A DNA stretch of 64,000 bases from Guadua angustifolia (GCA_036346375.1 CM070500.1:72854525-72918524), one strand, 5' to 3'; shown: positions 11,480-23,154, counted from the first letter of the stretch. Numbers and translations are program-made. The notes: a model not told the origin generated them from the sequence alone.

Positions 11480-12090
11480 TAAATGCTTTCTGTCGACGAT
11501 CGGGATACCATGTCGTGGTCAAAGACTTCGTCGGGGGTTATATGCCCCTCTCGCTCGAGCTCGAGCTAGGGGCTTTGTTGACCATCCATTGACCAGCAAA
11601 GATTTCCCGATCCCACGACTTGTATCTAGCCCCGAGGCTCAAGTCATACCCAGGCACTAGGGATGACCTCGAGCCTCATGATCTAGAAAAGGGGCGATCT
11701 TGACCGGGCAAAAATTTCCCGTCGACAACTAGCCCCGAGACTCAAGTCATACCCGCATCCCAAGGTCGAGGTCGGACGGAGACCGACCACGAGACTTGGC
11801 ACAAGGACACCTGGCGACCCTTGGCCTTCGAAATCCCGGTACGGACACGAAAGAGCAGCGGAACCACTCGCGACGCATCGATTCCGCCACCAAATCTTTG
11901 AATGCGCCTGTCGAATCATAACCGGCGCGCCTTTTGAGACGCCATATCTTCTAACAGGCAACGATCGAGGCCTATAAATCCCGGACCATCGGCTCTCCTG
12001 AAGAATTCCGGACTCCCTTGAACTTTCTTCGATCTTGCCCTTTCTGGCCTTATGCTCAACCTGCCTTTTTCCCTCGACCAAGCACCAATC
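11480..12090 (+). mobile_element. LTR-like leader of a gypsy-type retroelement remnant
   Basis: A GC-rich block begins around tgtcgacgatcggg (about 11490). It contains internal duplications (gccccgaggctcaagtcatacc at about 11621 and gccccgagactcaagtcatacc at about 11731) and directly precedes a retroelement ORF. The far LTR was not found, so the boundaries are approximate. Confidence 0.4.
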
Positions 12091-12094
12091 ATCC

Positions 12095-14250
12095 CTCATG
12101 GCCAAGTTTGGAAAGAGCTCCTTGTTGATGGCCAGGATGAAGGAGCTCGAAAGCTTGGGGCTGCTGGATCCGACGACATGGTGGTTGCCGGGCAGGGGAG
12201 ACCGAGCCGCAGACCCGAGAAGACGAGCTCGTCCGCACCTAGCACTACATGCTCTTGACTGCGGACATCGGAGAGCGACTTCGTGGCATCGGTTCTCGCG
12301 CAATGTGAGATTGAGCTCATCAATCTAGTGCCGAACTCCATCCTCCCCCTTTCCATCTTCTCCCATCTATGTGAGGGGTTCCTCGGGATTCTTCCCACCC
12401 CATCTCTTTTTTCCATTTCTTTTCTTTGTTCTGCATTGGGAAGGACCCCGTGGACGGGTTCCTTTACTTCCGGCTACGGATGGGACTTCCCTGAGCCTTC
12501 CCACAACTCCACGCTCGGGACTCTCTTGGTCCATGGACCGAGAGGTGGTTCTACTTGAAGAGGGGGGAAGACGGCGCGCTCGCGTATGACGGAGCGCCCA
12601 TCGCCAGCAAGCGCCAGACCCCTGAGGCGGACGACCTAGCGGTCGATCAAGAAGCCATCGCCGCCATCCACATCTGTGCCACACGGGGCCTCACCGGGCA
12701 AGCCATCACCAATGACTTCCTGCGGAACTGGGTGTTCCTTCTGCGAAAGAGGTTGCACCCGTTCTACGAGTTCAAGGGACGTGACAACCTCACTCGCAGT
12801 GTTAAAAAATTTGGTACTTGGCGGCGATATTGTGGTTGGCAGTTACAAACGCAATGAATTCAGCCCTTGGCAGCCTGTTTGGCGGTTGAGCCGAAATTGC
12901 GGGCCTTGGCGGTCCTTGGCGGGCATGGCGTCTAGCACAAAACTATGAGAGAGACTATTTTGATCTACTATTTACATGACCTAATGACCATGATTGAAAA
13001 ATTCACATCGTCGCCCTCAAAATAAGGTACATTAAGTCACTAACATAGTACTTACTACTTACTTTATTACTTGATTAATTGAGTAGTATGTGTTCAAGTA
13101 TTTTAGTTTAATATTCTACTTTAATATTTGATGTCTTACAATTTGCAAATAACTAGAAAAGAAAACTAAAAATTTTTATTCATAATAAAATCAATAATAT
13201 ATATGAATTATATTGATTCTCGGTCGCCGAGGGCCAAAACGCCGAGATCCGCAATTGCGCCGCAAATACGGCCTTGGCGCTTGGTGGTGCCTAACCGCCA
13301 CGAATCCGCCAAGCGAACTCTTGAACACTGCTCACTCGTGAGGGCCCGTCCGGTAAGTTCCCTCGAGCTGAAGTTTACTTGAATTTAGATTCGGCATTTC
13401 CTAACGAGCTTGCCCCTCCAGTAGCGCCGAAGGAGTCCTGGCTGGCAGCTAGGATGACGGAGATGTTCGGGAAGGCGGCGTTCGATTACTCCACGGATGA
13501 GCCCGTCCCGAGGAACGTGTTAAGGCGGAGCGCTGAGGTAAGTTGCCTTGGGTCAGGTCCCATCTCGGGAATATTTGGAGCTCGCCCTGACCTTGAGGTG
13601 TGTTTGCAGGAGAACCAAGAGCTGTTCCAGACGACGAAGCGCATGCTACCGCTGCCTGGAGCAAGTAAAGGCAAGAAGGCGAGCAAGAGGCCGCTCGGAT
13701 GCCCCGAGTGGCAAAGCTCCAAAGAAGCAGCACGTCGAGTGGGGCAACCACACAGTAAGCTCTCCCGTGACCGAGCTCGAGTCCGTGCTCAGTAATGGGC
13801 TGCAATAGACTTTGACTCTTTCTTCTTTCTTTTTCTTGCAGCAGTAGAGGGCGGCGGCCCGCCAGAACTTCTAGCCCCCAAGCGGCTCTAGGGGCTCGAT
13901 CGGAGGGCCCTAGGCCAGCCGCCACGGGGAACCGGGAGCCACCACGCGCACCAAGTTCCTCGGCGCAGGTGCTCGAAGAGGGCCGCCTCTTCACCCTCGG
14001 GATGTCGAGACCATCAATAGGCCCCTATGAGGCGGAGGCTCGTGACTCAGGTATTTCATTTCTCCTTTGGTCGCAAAATTCCTTTTCGCTTTAGCTTAGC
14101 AATCTTTCCTTGCTGCAGACCTTGAGTGCCCGAACTCACCCCCAACCCGTCCTGACCATGGCTATCATCCAGGGCGAGTCTGAGTTCGAGGAGGAGGTCT
14201 CGTACGAGTTGGTACACCGCTTCCCCGCGAGATAGGGTCGCGCTGCCGGA
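12095..14250 (+). pseudogene. Retroelement ORF of the plant 'putative gypsy type transposon' family, interrupted
   Basis: From the ATG at 12099 the frame-shifted text includes EIELINLVPNSILPLSIF and SHLCEGFLGILP (about 12308-12396), a hallmark of the plant gypsy-type transposon N-terminal domain (PF04195 as I recall). After it comes RWFYLKRGEDGALAYDG (about 12547) and LRKRLHPFYEFKGRDNLTR ending at 12796. The frame resumes at 13331 after a hAT insertion. GT-AG introns are suggested at about 13537-13609 and 13755-13840, as is common in these non-autonomous elements. No reverse transcriptase is present. Upstream frameshifts show that it is dead. The text fades out near the GA microsatellite at 14464. 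Confidence 0.65.
12797..13330. mobile_element. Non-autonomous hAT element (534 bp) with 8-bp target duplication
   Basis: The ends are CAGTGTTAAAAAATT (left) and, reverse-complemented, CAGTGTTCAAGAGTT (right). The perfect 8-bp duplication CTCACTCG stands at 12789-12796 and 13331-13338. The interior is rich in ttggcgg and cgcc motifs near both ends and has no ORF. Removing the element plus one target copy rejoins the retroelement reading frame. Confidence 0.9.
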
Positions 14251-14459
14251 GGCCCCCACAGTTGGGTTGTGGCCGGCGAGCCTGAACACGGGCTTGCCAA
14301 TTCGAACGAGGGCGCAACCTCGCTCGCCACCGACGGAGAGGAGGCCGATGACACTGCGGTCTCCGAAGTTGACGTCTCCCCGGCCAAGACCGCAGCGGGG
14401 AGTGAAGTTTAAATGTTGCCATCCATGGGCATTCCCCTGTTAAGGAATTTGTCATGATT

Positions 14460-14463
<4 letters not shown>

Positions 14464-14511
<48 letters not shown>
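14464..14511. repeat. (GA)n microsatellite
   Basis: About 24 uninterrupted GA units. It abuts the broken end of the MOS4-like exon. Confidence 0.97.
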
Positions 14512-14512
<1 letters not shown>

Positions 14513-14515
<3 letters not shown>

Positions 14516-15222
14516 TCATACAGTTCTTTAGCTTCAAGTTTAAGCTGATCAATCTGATTCTGCAGACCAGCAAAGGCAGCTTGAATAGATTTTTTTTTTG
14601 ACACAGCTCCTGCCATTCTGTGGTCAAGGCATGGAGTTGCCCACCAGTGTTTTGCTGATAAAAAAATATATTATCAGCTTCCTGTGAAGTATGGTCATGG
14701 TTCAAATTAAGCAGAGTATAACGATTTGTTACCTGGTGGAATTTTCTCTCACGATTGACAGTTTCTATCTTTTCATTGTATTCCAGAGCTGTCTTTTGCA
14801 TCCTAACAAGTATTATCAAGTTATCACATATTGCTGGAACATAAATGGCATGCACACCAGTATTTCACCTATTTCAGTGACCAGTAAAGTTTAAACATAA
14901 AGCGTCTGCAAGCAAGTACTTCATTCAGTGAAGGCCTAAGCTGCACAAACACTGCTACTTCACACACACGTGACCAGCTACAGACACATTGGTTTTTGTC
15001 ACCTTCCACATAGGACAGTACTGACGACACGGTCCACAAACCGAACTGAGTTTCAAAATGCAAGGAAAATAGCACAAGATGCTCCAAATTCAAAGTGATA
15101 CAACACTGTCAAAGACACGTGGGCATAGAACAACTAACCTAGACAAAACTGCTTTCATTTGTCTGTCCTGGAGCTTCCAAACCTCAACACCATACTTCAG
15201 CATAAGCTCCAGATTCTCTATC
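14513..15222 (-). pseudogene. MOS4: MOS4 / SPF27 (BCAS2) pre-mRNA splicing factor, three 3' exons only
   Basis: Three exons on minus with correct splice sites: 15139-15222 (IENLELMLKYGVEVWKL..RQM), 14733-14802 (MQKTALEYNEKIETVNRERK) and 14513-14654 (QNTGGQLHALTTEWQELC). The text matches the coiled-coil C-terminal half of MOS4, a core subunit of the Prp19/NineTeen complex in the spliceosome, needed for plant immunity in Arabidopsis. A run of ten T at 14590-14599 shifts the frame; beyond it the other frame reads IQAAFAGLQNQIDQLKLEAK. The N-terminal exons are missing and the 3' end stops at the GA repeat. This is therefore a gene fragment, most likely left by rearrangement or carried by a transposon; retention of introns argues against a processed copy. 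Confidence 0.82.
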
Positions 15223-15504
15223 CTGAAAGAAATGACAGAAGTATGTGTAACATCAATAGAGGACCACAGATAATAAGAACCATGGGGCAAAACAAAGGCA
15301 GGACCTCCTAAATGAAATGTATACTACATCTGAAGCTAAAATATTCGAAGACTTACATATGTCACTAAAAAACATACGACTGAACTGGGAGCATTCATTA
15401 TGGTTGAAGCTGGTATTTACATGATTTGCATGAAATCTTTGAGTAGGTATAGTGCTACCTTCTATTCCACAGGTTATTATAGCATGTAGAAAAAAGCCTG
15501 CTCC

Positions 15505-16924
15505 CAATGTTCTAAGAATGGTAAATGGTTAACGAACAATCACCCCACCTTTTAGCGTTTATATGCTAAGCATTAAGCAGTCTTGTAAACGGTTTTAATG
15601 TTTATAATTTAGAGAAATATATACATATGTTTGCAGTAAGAAAATAAGTATCTATTCATCTTCTTTTTTCTTTTTTTTAGATGAAGGAAGATTTTATTAA
15701 TTTCAAGAACATTACATCAAGATGATACAAATTCTTAAAATTTCTCCTACCGCTAACAAGAAGCACACACCCTTAAACAAAACAAAAAGGAAAAAGAGTA
15801 GCCTTGATTGCTACCATTTAGATCGCAGAGCTCTCCCCTTTTCATTGTATTGCTTAGCGAAAACATCATCGTAAATCTTCTTCAGTAAGCAATCCGACAC
15901 CTGATTTCCAACATTCAGGCGCCACAATCCGCAACCTCTGATTTCCAACATTCAGGTGCCACCACCAAGAACATCGCGCTATTTGAATCATTGCCCCCAA
16001 AATCTTGAACGCGATCACGGACTCCATACCGTCCATGACCACCAACTTGAAATCTTAGGGGCGAAGACCACCACGAAAGGGACAAAGTGGACCACCATAG
16101 CTGCGACCATTAAATCGATCGCCACCAAAGAAATTGCCGTTCCGCCCGCCATGACTGCTTTAAATTGATTCTTAAAGCATCGTCGCCCAATATCCTGCAC
16201 ATCCGGTTGCACATCGCCGAGATTGGACTCAAGAACAAAGCCAGCATTGCTGCAAGAGGACTGGAATTTACCTCCGGCAAAAGGAGCTAAAAATCTCCGC
16301 GACAAATGCATCTTCTTCAAATTTGAAGAAGAAAGACGATACCTTGCACAATCCAACTCACCCTGCGAATTGCACATCCTTTCATCCGAAATAGATTGCG
16401 CAAGGAAGGCCATCCGAAAGGAACGAGCACGACCACCATAGCGTCGCCTCAACCAGAGACGAATCACCCTTCACTCTTCGCTCAAATTCACTGAAGAAAT
16501 TGGCAATCTCAGCTAATCAAGATGGAATCCGCAACGATCCAAGCGAGCGCCGCCGATCCAAACGATCACCGATCTATTCATCTTCTTACCTGAATATAGA
16601 ATGGAATTACCAAGCTCTCAACAATTTTCCACCGTGGTGACATAAAGAAAAGAGATTTGACAATGTTCTACACTTCTATTTGCTAAATACTTCATATGAG
16701 ATGCTCATGTCGTGCCATTAGTCATCTTCTTACCCATGATGTGAATGTAATCAGGCTTAGTACCAACAATAATACGGGCCTAGTAATCGTTAACGGCCAT
16801 TAATCCGTATAAACTGTCCAATATAACAGACCAACCTTGAAATCTAAATAAACGTAACGGCAGGCCACCTTTAACGTTTTAACGGGCGTTTACAAGGCCT
16901 TAACAGCCTTGATTTAGAACACTG
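15505..16924. mobile_element. hAT MITE (about 0.5 kb) containing a nested retroposon
   Basis: The left end is CAATGTTCTAAG and the right end, reverse-complemented, is CAGTGTTCTAAATC. The 8-bp duplication CCTGCTCC is perfect at 15497-15504 and 16925-16932. After subtracting the retroposon at 15650-16571 the element is about 0.5 kb, close to the hAT element at 12797, with the same CAGTGTT-type terminus. It lies upstream of the MOS4 exons. Confidence 0.8.
15666..16571 (-). mobile_element. Non-autonomous non-LTR retroposon (906 bp) with 16-bp target duplication
   Basis: On minus the insert ends in an oligo-A tail (plus-strand tttctttttttt at 15666). It is bounded by the identical 16-mer ATCTATTCATCTTCTT at 15650-15665 and 16572-16587. 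The tail, read on plus as gaaggaagattttattaat then acatcaagatgatacaaa, resembles the common LINE-type 3' end of grasses and recurs at 26045. A 150-codon minus reading (16015-16467) has no domain I know. No reverse transcriptase is present, so mobilisation in trans by a LINE is inferred. Confidence 0.75.
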
Positions 16925-16932
16925 CCTGCTCC

Positions 16933-17223
16933 CGTATCACAATGATATTGTGCTCAAACAGACTGCAAGACTCTTCGTTAACAAGTTCATCCCTTTTTAT
17001 TTGAGATTTTATTTCGAAACATATGTTTTCACAAAAGGGAAATCTTACAAGCTATTATGATTTATGGCAACATTAATTACTAAAAAACGACCAGCAGGGC
17101 ATGACACAACAAGACACTGGTCCCTGAGATACTTTCATAACCAAACGCAACAAAGTGCATTCTACTGCTTGAACTTTGATGGTAAATTCCATTAGCTCAG
17201 TGATGTCGAAGGTTAGTGATCAA
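16933..17223. other. No feature recognised
   Basis: Single-copy-looking AT-rich sequence, possibly intron of the MOS4 fragment. No exon with the missing MOS4 N-terminal text was found here. Confidence 0.35.
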
Positions 17224-17900
17224 CAACAAACTTGTATTTGGGTACTTTCAAGATGTGCAGAGTCAAACACACAATCGAGGACACACGATATAGACAGGTT
17301 CGGGCCTCTTGATTAAGTAACACCCTACTCTTGTGTGTATGATGTATGAGATCGATGAACAGCTTACATGTCGAGAGGACTAGTCCTAAAAAAATCTGGG
17401 GGTGGCTAGGTTATGACTAATGGATGCTCTGCTAGGAGATCTTTCCGTGCGTCTAGCTCCGAATGGCTGTAGCTGGAGAGTTGCCTCGAATCGCTTATCC
17501 TCGACAATGTCTACCCTTGCCCTTATATAGTGGGTTGGGGTGCCGAATCGTGGTCGATGAGGAGTCTATTGCCGTTATGATCTCCGTATCGTATCCAAAC
17601 TTCCATAACTGTCGGGCGTGTTTGAGTGGGTTTCCTCGTATCGGCAACATGATCGAATCCTACCTTGCGTGGAGATATCCTTTCTCGCGCATATCTTATC
17701 CCGTCGGACTGGGCCAGAGATATCCGGAGTTTCCAAATGTTGGTAGAGGTATATGTGGTATGATTTTAAGTTTATGGTGTACGTTCATATCCCATATTTG
17801 GATATTCGACAAGTACAATGTGGTTTTAGTGTATTCCCTTATGCATTTTTTAGAAGTTCAGTGAATATCCTGACCGCAGCGCATCAATAATGACTATGGC
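17224..17900. mobile_element. LTR retroelement fragment
   Basis: Contains acacgatatagacaggttcgggcc followed by a taagtaacaccctactc type run (about 17283-17330) and a leader-like tail. This is text I associate with grass gypsy LTRs. No ends or coding part were found. The plus ORF at 17463-17864 lies inside this LTR-like text and is not a credible gene. Confidence 0.4.
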
Positions 17901-17918
17901 AGCTTCTTTGCTTGCATA

Positions 17919-18285
17919 TCTCTACTACTTCTAATTAAGAGTTGGTGGTGATACGTCCATTCTCCAACACCAACCCATGTCTAAACTGTGAAAAAAACCG
18001 CTGACGAAAAAAAACCGCTGACGAAAAAAAACCGGACCGACCGACGGAAAAAAACCTAAGCCATTTTTCGTTCCATTCCTCACGATGTGCTCACCTCCTG
18101 ACTTCTCCATGAACATGACAGCTGCCCCATCTGCGAGTCCAGATGCCTTCCCTGGTGCATCCCCGTTTCTCTGTAATCGGGAGAAATAGATGTTTGATCT
18201 TGTAGTACAATTTTCTTTTATTGCTTGACCTTTATGTTCCATTATTAATTTTATTTTTCGTAGCAACGCACGGGCATTGAACTAG
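17919..18285 (+). mobile_element. Short non-autonomous Helitron (367 bp)
   Basis: Begins TCTCTACTACTT after an A at 17918 and ends CTAG at 18285 before a T at 18286, as Helitrons do (host A and T, 5' TC, 3' CTRR). About ten bases before the end stands the GC-rich stem-like text gcaacgcacgggc seen at many grass Helitron 3' ends. It contains a short internal repeat, ccgctgacgaaaaaaaa, at 17998-18035. There is no ORF. Confidence 0.58.
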
Positions 18286-18289
18286 TAAC

Positions 18290-18570
18290 TTCATAAATAC
18301 ACAATAGTCATATTCCATTTGAACTATTAAAGACGCTACCTTAGTGCCCATTTAGAGCTGTCAATGTGTATCTCTATCATAGAAATGTCAGACAACCCTT
18401 GATTCCTCAAAGACACTAACCAGCCTTACCTTATAATTTCGAACAGATCTCGGTGTTTTGGGCCGGTTTTCACACATTTTTTTATCGGATTGCAATGATT
18501 CAAAATTTTTTAGAGCATTGTTAGACCATCTACGAGGAATACATTTGAAAAAAGTGAAAAAGTTGATTTA
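18290..18570. other. No feature recognised
   Basis: AT-rich, no gene seen. Confidence 0.35.
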
Positions 18571-18578
18571 TTTTTTGT

Positions 18579-18660
18579 TAGGCGTGGGATTCAAACCCAT
18601 GCCCTAGAAAGGGCGCAGAGCCTTATCTCTCCCGTGAGAACCAACTGAACCAAGCCATAT
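18579..18660 (-). repeat. tRNA-like block, possible SINE head or tRNA pseudogene
   Basis: The minus strand carries an A-box-like TGGCTTGGTTCAGTTGG and, about 50 bases on, a B-box-like GGGTTTGAATCCCA within a short stem. The acceptor stem does not pair well, so it is not a functional tRNA. A tRNA-derived SINE is possible; I could not define a tail or target duplication. Confidence 0.4.
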
Positions 18661-18699
18661 TACTTGTTGTTCTGCACATTCAAAAAAAAATTAGCGTCA

Positions 18700-19540
18700 A
18701 TCCCCAGAGCAAACAAAATGAGCTTTCCTCATTTCCTCACGGGCTCACAACCCACTCACTCCACTCTTCGGTCTGTTCACTCAGCGCATTGCTTCTTTCC
18801 CCTCGGCGACTGACCGAATTCGGCTAGCTTCGGCACCCGTCCGGCCATCCTGGGTGACAAAATAGGTATTCTTGCTTCTCCACCCCGAGATGTCGGTCAA
18901 TTTTAGTGAAATCTTGGCTAGGGTTAACCGAAATCTCGATTAATAGTAGAGAGAAATCTTGTTTTTCCAGAGTGACATCTAAGTGTTTAAGTATGAGATT
19001 TCATCATTTTTGGCCGAAATGCGGTGTTTAGCTGGCAGATCTGGCTAGATTTTTGAGGTTTTAGCCTGCACAATGTGGTGAGAATTATCTTATACATAGT
19101 GTTGTTCAAGAATAGCAGCAGTAGTGTACTTTACAACAAAATAGATACACTGACACACTGTATACAACATATGCATGCTATATATTGGTATATTTGCAAT
19201 GACTTGTTAATTGTGATTTGTGAAGAACATATGGATGCTGTCATGGATGCATGTACTATAGCAAAAGTAGAACACTCGCAAGAAATTTCAAAGAAAAAGC
19301 AAGTAGGAGTGTATACTGTCAAGTTTGTAACATAGAACACTCGCTAGTTAGTTTAGCATGCATGTATGTAATTAACTCTAGCTACTTAGCTAGTAGGAGT
19401 GTATGCTATCAAGTATGTACTATGGAATTGTGTATATTGTCAAGTATTGTGCATGCATGTAATTAACTCTAGCTACTTAGATACTTTGTATTTAGTTATC
19501 ACAAATAATATTTTCATTATTGATTCATTGCCTCATTGGT
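18700..19540. other. Possible left subterminal part of a hAT-like element
   Basis: 18890-19010 contains repeated gaaatct / cgaaatctcg phrases similar to text at 23590-23770 on the far side of the hAT transposase remains. Between 19270 and 19490 the phrases gcaagtaggagtgtat, tagtaggagtgtat and aattaactctagctacttag recur as local duplications. Confidence 0.4.
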
Positions 19541-19544
19541 ATCT

Positions 19545-22500
19545 TTTGTGTTCTGTTGCAAGTTCTCGTGATGACAGATCGTGCGGGTACCATATGGGAG
19601 TATGGGGAGCGCATTGGCTAAGGGTCAAAGTGCAACTACTGTAGACATGTTATGAAGGGCGAAGGGGCGACCGTCTGAAGGAACATCTGGCTAGCTGCAC
19701 TGATGATGTGAAGGTCTGCCTCGTATGGACCTGTGAAGAAATTATAGGTGGGGCAGGTTTAAAATAGTATTAAAACGTCAAAAGAATGCAATGTACGTAA
19801 TAACAATAGTACTATTAAAGAAACATACATAAAGAAACAATTCAGTTCTAAGTTAGATTCAGTTCTAAGCAAAAAGCACGTAACTTCTAACTTCAAATGC
19901 TAATCCACATCCAACAAATGCTTTCATCAGAGTTAAGGACGATAGGACTTACCAACTTACCAAACCGCTCAACTAGTCGAATACAACATGTCGCACCTCG
20001 CCTCAAGCAGATGGGCTCGCCTCGTCGGCCTCGACATCGCCGTCGGGCGATGGCACCACCGTCCACTCCACCGGAAGGCGGAAGCGCAAGAGATGAATCG
20101 GCTGTGGGCGTGGTAAAGGAGTATTGGCTGCGGCAATGCAAGACAAGAAGTCAAGTGCCTAACGCTTGCTTAGTGCAACGCTCCAACTTCCAAATATGTT
20201 GGGTCTATACATATGCAGATATACAACATACCTTGACCTTGTAAATTGTAGGTAGGGCAGCCCAAGCTGCCCCACCGTTGGGTCCGCCCCGCGCCTCGAT
20301 GTGTCTAAATTGGTTAGGCAGGCCAGGCTCGCAGACCTCCATGTTAGTCAAGAGAAGGAGGAGGCGATGCGCCTGTGTAAAGAGGAGGCTTGCAACGACT
20401 AGGCCAGCTTGGCTACAGACTATCGTATCGAATAGGAGTAGCTCAAGATGACTAGACTACCGTATCGAGTAGGAGTAGCTCAAGATGACCATAAGGGCCT
20501 CGAAAGAAAAGGCCTACTTTAGGAGCCAAAGTTTGACCCTAGGACCGGGGTCTGGGAGTGGTGTAGCGAGGTCCTTGGTCCAATCCACTATCAGCAAAAT
20601 GTTTGGCAAGTCCAAATAGATATAGGAAAGATATGCTTCCATCGATATTGACCTTGTACGGAGTGGTGCTTCACAGCAACCCCGTATTCACACTGCATTC
20701 AAGCAGAGAGCGAGACAGAAGCTAGGGAGGGTATGGTCCAAGTGGTTCCATGCTAATGCAATTTCAAGAAGGAAGGCCGAGTGTCTGTATTTTACAGGTA
20801 TGAAATGATCATATAGTTGTAAGTTACAACTCTTGTGATGATTGTACTAACCTCTTTTACCTGCAATGGATATGTGCACTCAAGATGACGTAGGAGCTAA
20901 GCCTAAGGGTTTGTTCACCATGGGCCATGAGATAGATAGAAAGTACCTCGACGAGAACAGGTAGAAGATTGTCTAGTATATTTGGTGTGACACTTATGTG
21001 TGACGTCTGGATTGGACCTACTTAGTAGAGCATCATCATTATCAACATCATGGTGTACTACAATAGGGTCATGTTCTTCTATAAGACCATCAATGCCATA
21101 GGTACAATATTTGGTTTAGTTTTTACTCTTGCATACTAGAAATGTACGTACTAACTTCTGGCTTATTCATTCACAAGTAAAATCTAGGACCACACGTACC
21201 TACTATGAAAGATAACAAAGGTCGTGCTGAGGAAATTAGAGCAGAGCATGTTCTACAAGTGGTTACCAACAACGTGGCCAACTTCAAGAAATCATACCAG
21301 TTATTACGAGTGGAGTACCCACCGATTATATAGCAGCTGTGCTTGGCACACACTGTGAATCTTGCTGAAAGACATGTGTGACGTCCCACATATCAAACAG
21401 GTTGTGAGAGAGGCCAAGAGAATTTGCATATTCTTGTATAACCACAAGAATTTTCATGCACAGATGAGGCAACATATAGTTAGAGAGTTGATGAGGTCAA
21501 ATGCTACTAGGTTTGGCACGATCTTTATTTTCCTGGATAGCTTCTTCAAAAAAGAGAAGTTTTAGCAGTGGATGACACATCCAGACTAGACAGGTAGTAG
21601 GTGGGCTGGGATGGAGGAGGACAAGTTTGCATATGACCACCTTGTGGACAGGGGTTTTGGGACTGGGTGGAGTAGACCGTCTTGACAGTATAACCCTTGT
21701 ACAAGATGTTGAGGTTCGTAGATCAAGACAAGTTGCCAATGATAAGTGGTGTCATGATGCAGTATGCAATTGTGCGGACTGAGTATCACAAACGCTTGCG
21801 GGAGGACGGAGAACAGTATAGGATATTCCTGCAAGTCCTGGAAAAGAGGTTTGCCAAAATAAGGGATACCACATTTGTGCAACCAGGTCAGTGAAATTAA
21901 TATATTAATTTCTATTGTGGAATTATGGTCTATTCTACTTGGTAACCATGTATATCAAAATCTCACAACAGTGTTAACATTACTTCCAATTGGTCATAGA
22001 TGGGAAGAGCCTCCCAGATTGGGTCGAGTTCATAGTCGGTGACACACACAGGAAAGGGGAGGCATGCTAGCGATGACATGCTAGCAGGAGCTTTAGGCAG
22101 GTTGGCGAAGTTATCGAGCAGCTAGTGTGTCGAGGGAAAAGGAAAGGCCTAAAGTGATGATGAACTTGATGTCAGCAATGACGACGATACGGATACACCT
22201 CCTCAGAATGTGCAGTACGAGGAGACCGCTGATAGTAGCTCAACGACAGACTCTATAGGCAACGATGGGACAGATGCTGCCCGCTACTCCCTCCAGCCCC
22301 GTTCACAGCTACAATCGTTAGGAGGATTGCAACAGGGGGAAGCGCCTCGAGGAGGGGCTCATAGAAGTAGCCCGGCAGTACGGGGAAGGGTGTGACGAGT
22401 GGTGAGGGTGGGCGACAGGCAGCACAACCCCAGGATGACGTAGGTTCATGATGTAGTAGCTAGTCTTCCAGCTATTTGGGGTTCCTGAATGAGCATCTTG

Positions 22501-22820
22501 CGTACGGTTCGATGCCATGCAAATGGGATCAGGGTGGGTATGATCTTAGACAGAGTTATGATAGATCGAGCATCTCTTGATTGTTTGACTACACTGATCC
22601 CTATGCCAATCCGTACGCACGAGACATATATGTCAAGTACCTTTACTAGTCAGAGAGTTATACTAACTGAATGGCTCATTATGAACATTGAAAGGCTGCA
22701 TGGCTACTACGGGACATGACCTGGGAAGAATACAAGCAATAACATGAGAGGAGGTATCACAAGGTCATTGTCAATAACGAGAAGGTGGAGTTTACACCAC
22801 ACGCGTACTACTACTCGTAG
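19545..22820 (+). pseudogene. hAT-superfamily transposase (BED zinc finger, DUF659, C-terminal dimer region), heavily degraded
   Basis: Plus-strand frames give, in family order, a BED finger KCNYCRHVMKGEGAT then LKEHLASCT (about 19628-19710), RVWSKWFHANAI (about 20728-20763) and a block with YLDENR (about 20947). The DUF659 region follows, with AEHVLQVVTNNVANFKKSYQ (about 21245), CLAHTVNLAERH (21340) and a stretch with LYNHKNFHAQMR then ELMRSNATRFGT (21430-21520). The C-terminal part has RTEYHKRLREDGEQYRIFLQ (21780-21830) and DYTDPYANPYARDIYVKYLY (22590-22650). Stops and frameshifts are frequent. The text between about 19745 and 20680 does not align and may hold another insertion. In the family this DNA-binding DDE/RNaseH-fold transposase moves elements with 8-bp target duplications. 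Confidence 0.77.
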
Positions 22821-22829
22821 GTACATAAA

Positions 22830-23150
22830 CGCATTATTGTCTATGCATTGCATGATCCTACTCCTTTAAATATGCTTCTTCTTGCAATATTTGTTTATAC
22901 TGTATACTCATTCTTCAATTATGGCTCTTGCAGGTGGTTCGAGCTAAGCGTTGCATTCTGGCATCATCTGTGCTTTCACAGGTAGATCTCACATGCTCCT
23001 GTATGATCATATTTGTGGTGTATATGTGATGAATTGTCATACGTATCAATTTTATTTCATACCTATTATTTGTGATGCCAATATATATTGATTGTTTCCA
23101 ATTGTAACACTTAAAATCCGAATATTAGTTGAAATGCTACCGAAATTTCT
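22830..23150. other. No gene; AT-rich flank of the hAT remains
   Basis: Nothing recognised. Confidence 0.35.
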
Positions 23151-23154
23151 AACT

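Noticed and set aside
14409..14855. 148-codon minus frame as a separate gene
   Set aside because: It joins MOS4 exons with unspliced introns and ends by translating the GA microsatellite as Ser-Leu repeats.
17463..17864. 133-codon plus-strand frame
   Set aside because: It lies inside LTR-like text and has no domain; no upstream gene signals fit it.
19745..20285. A separate transposon with ends ggtggggcag and ctgccccacc inside the hAT transposase
   Set aside because: The ends resemble each other but no target duplication could be found, so it was only mentioned as an unaligned segment.
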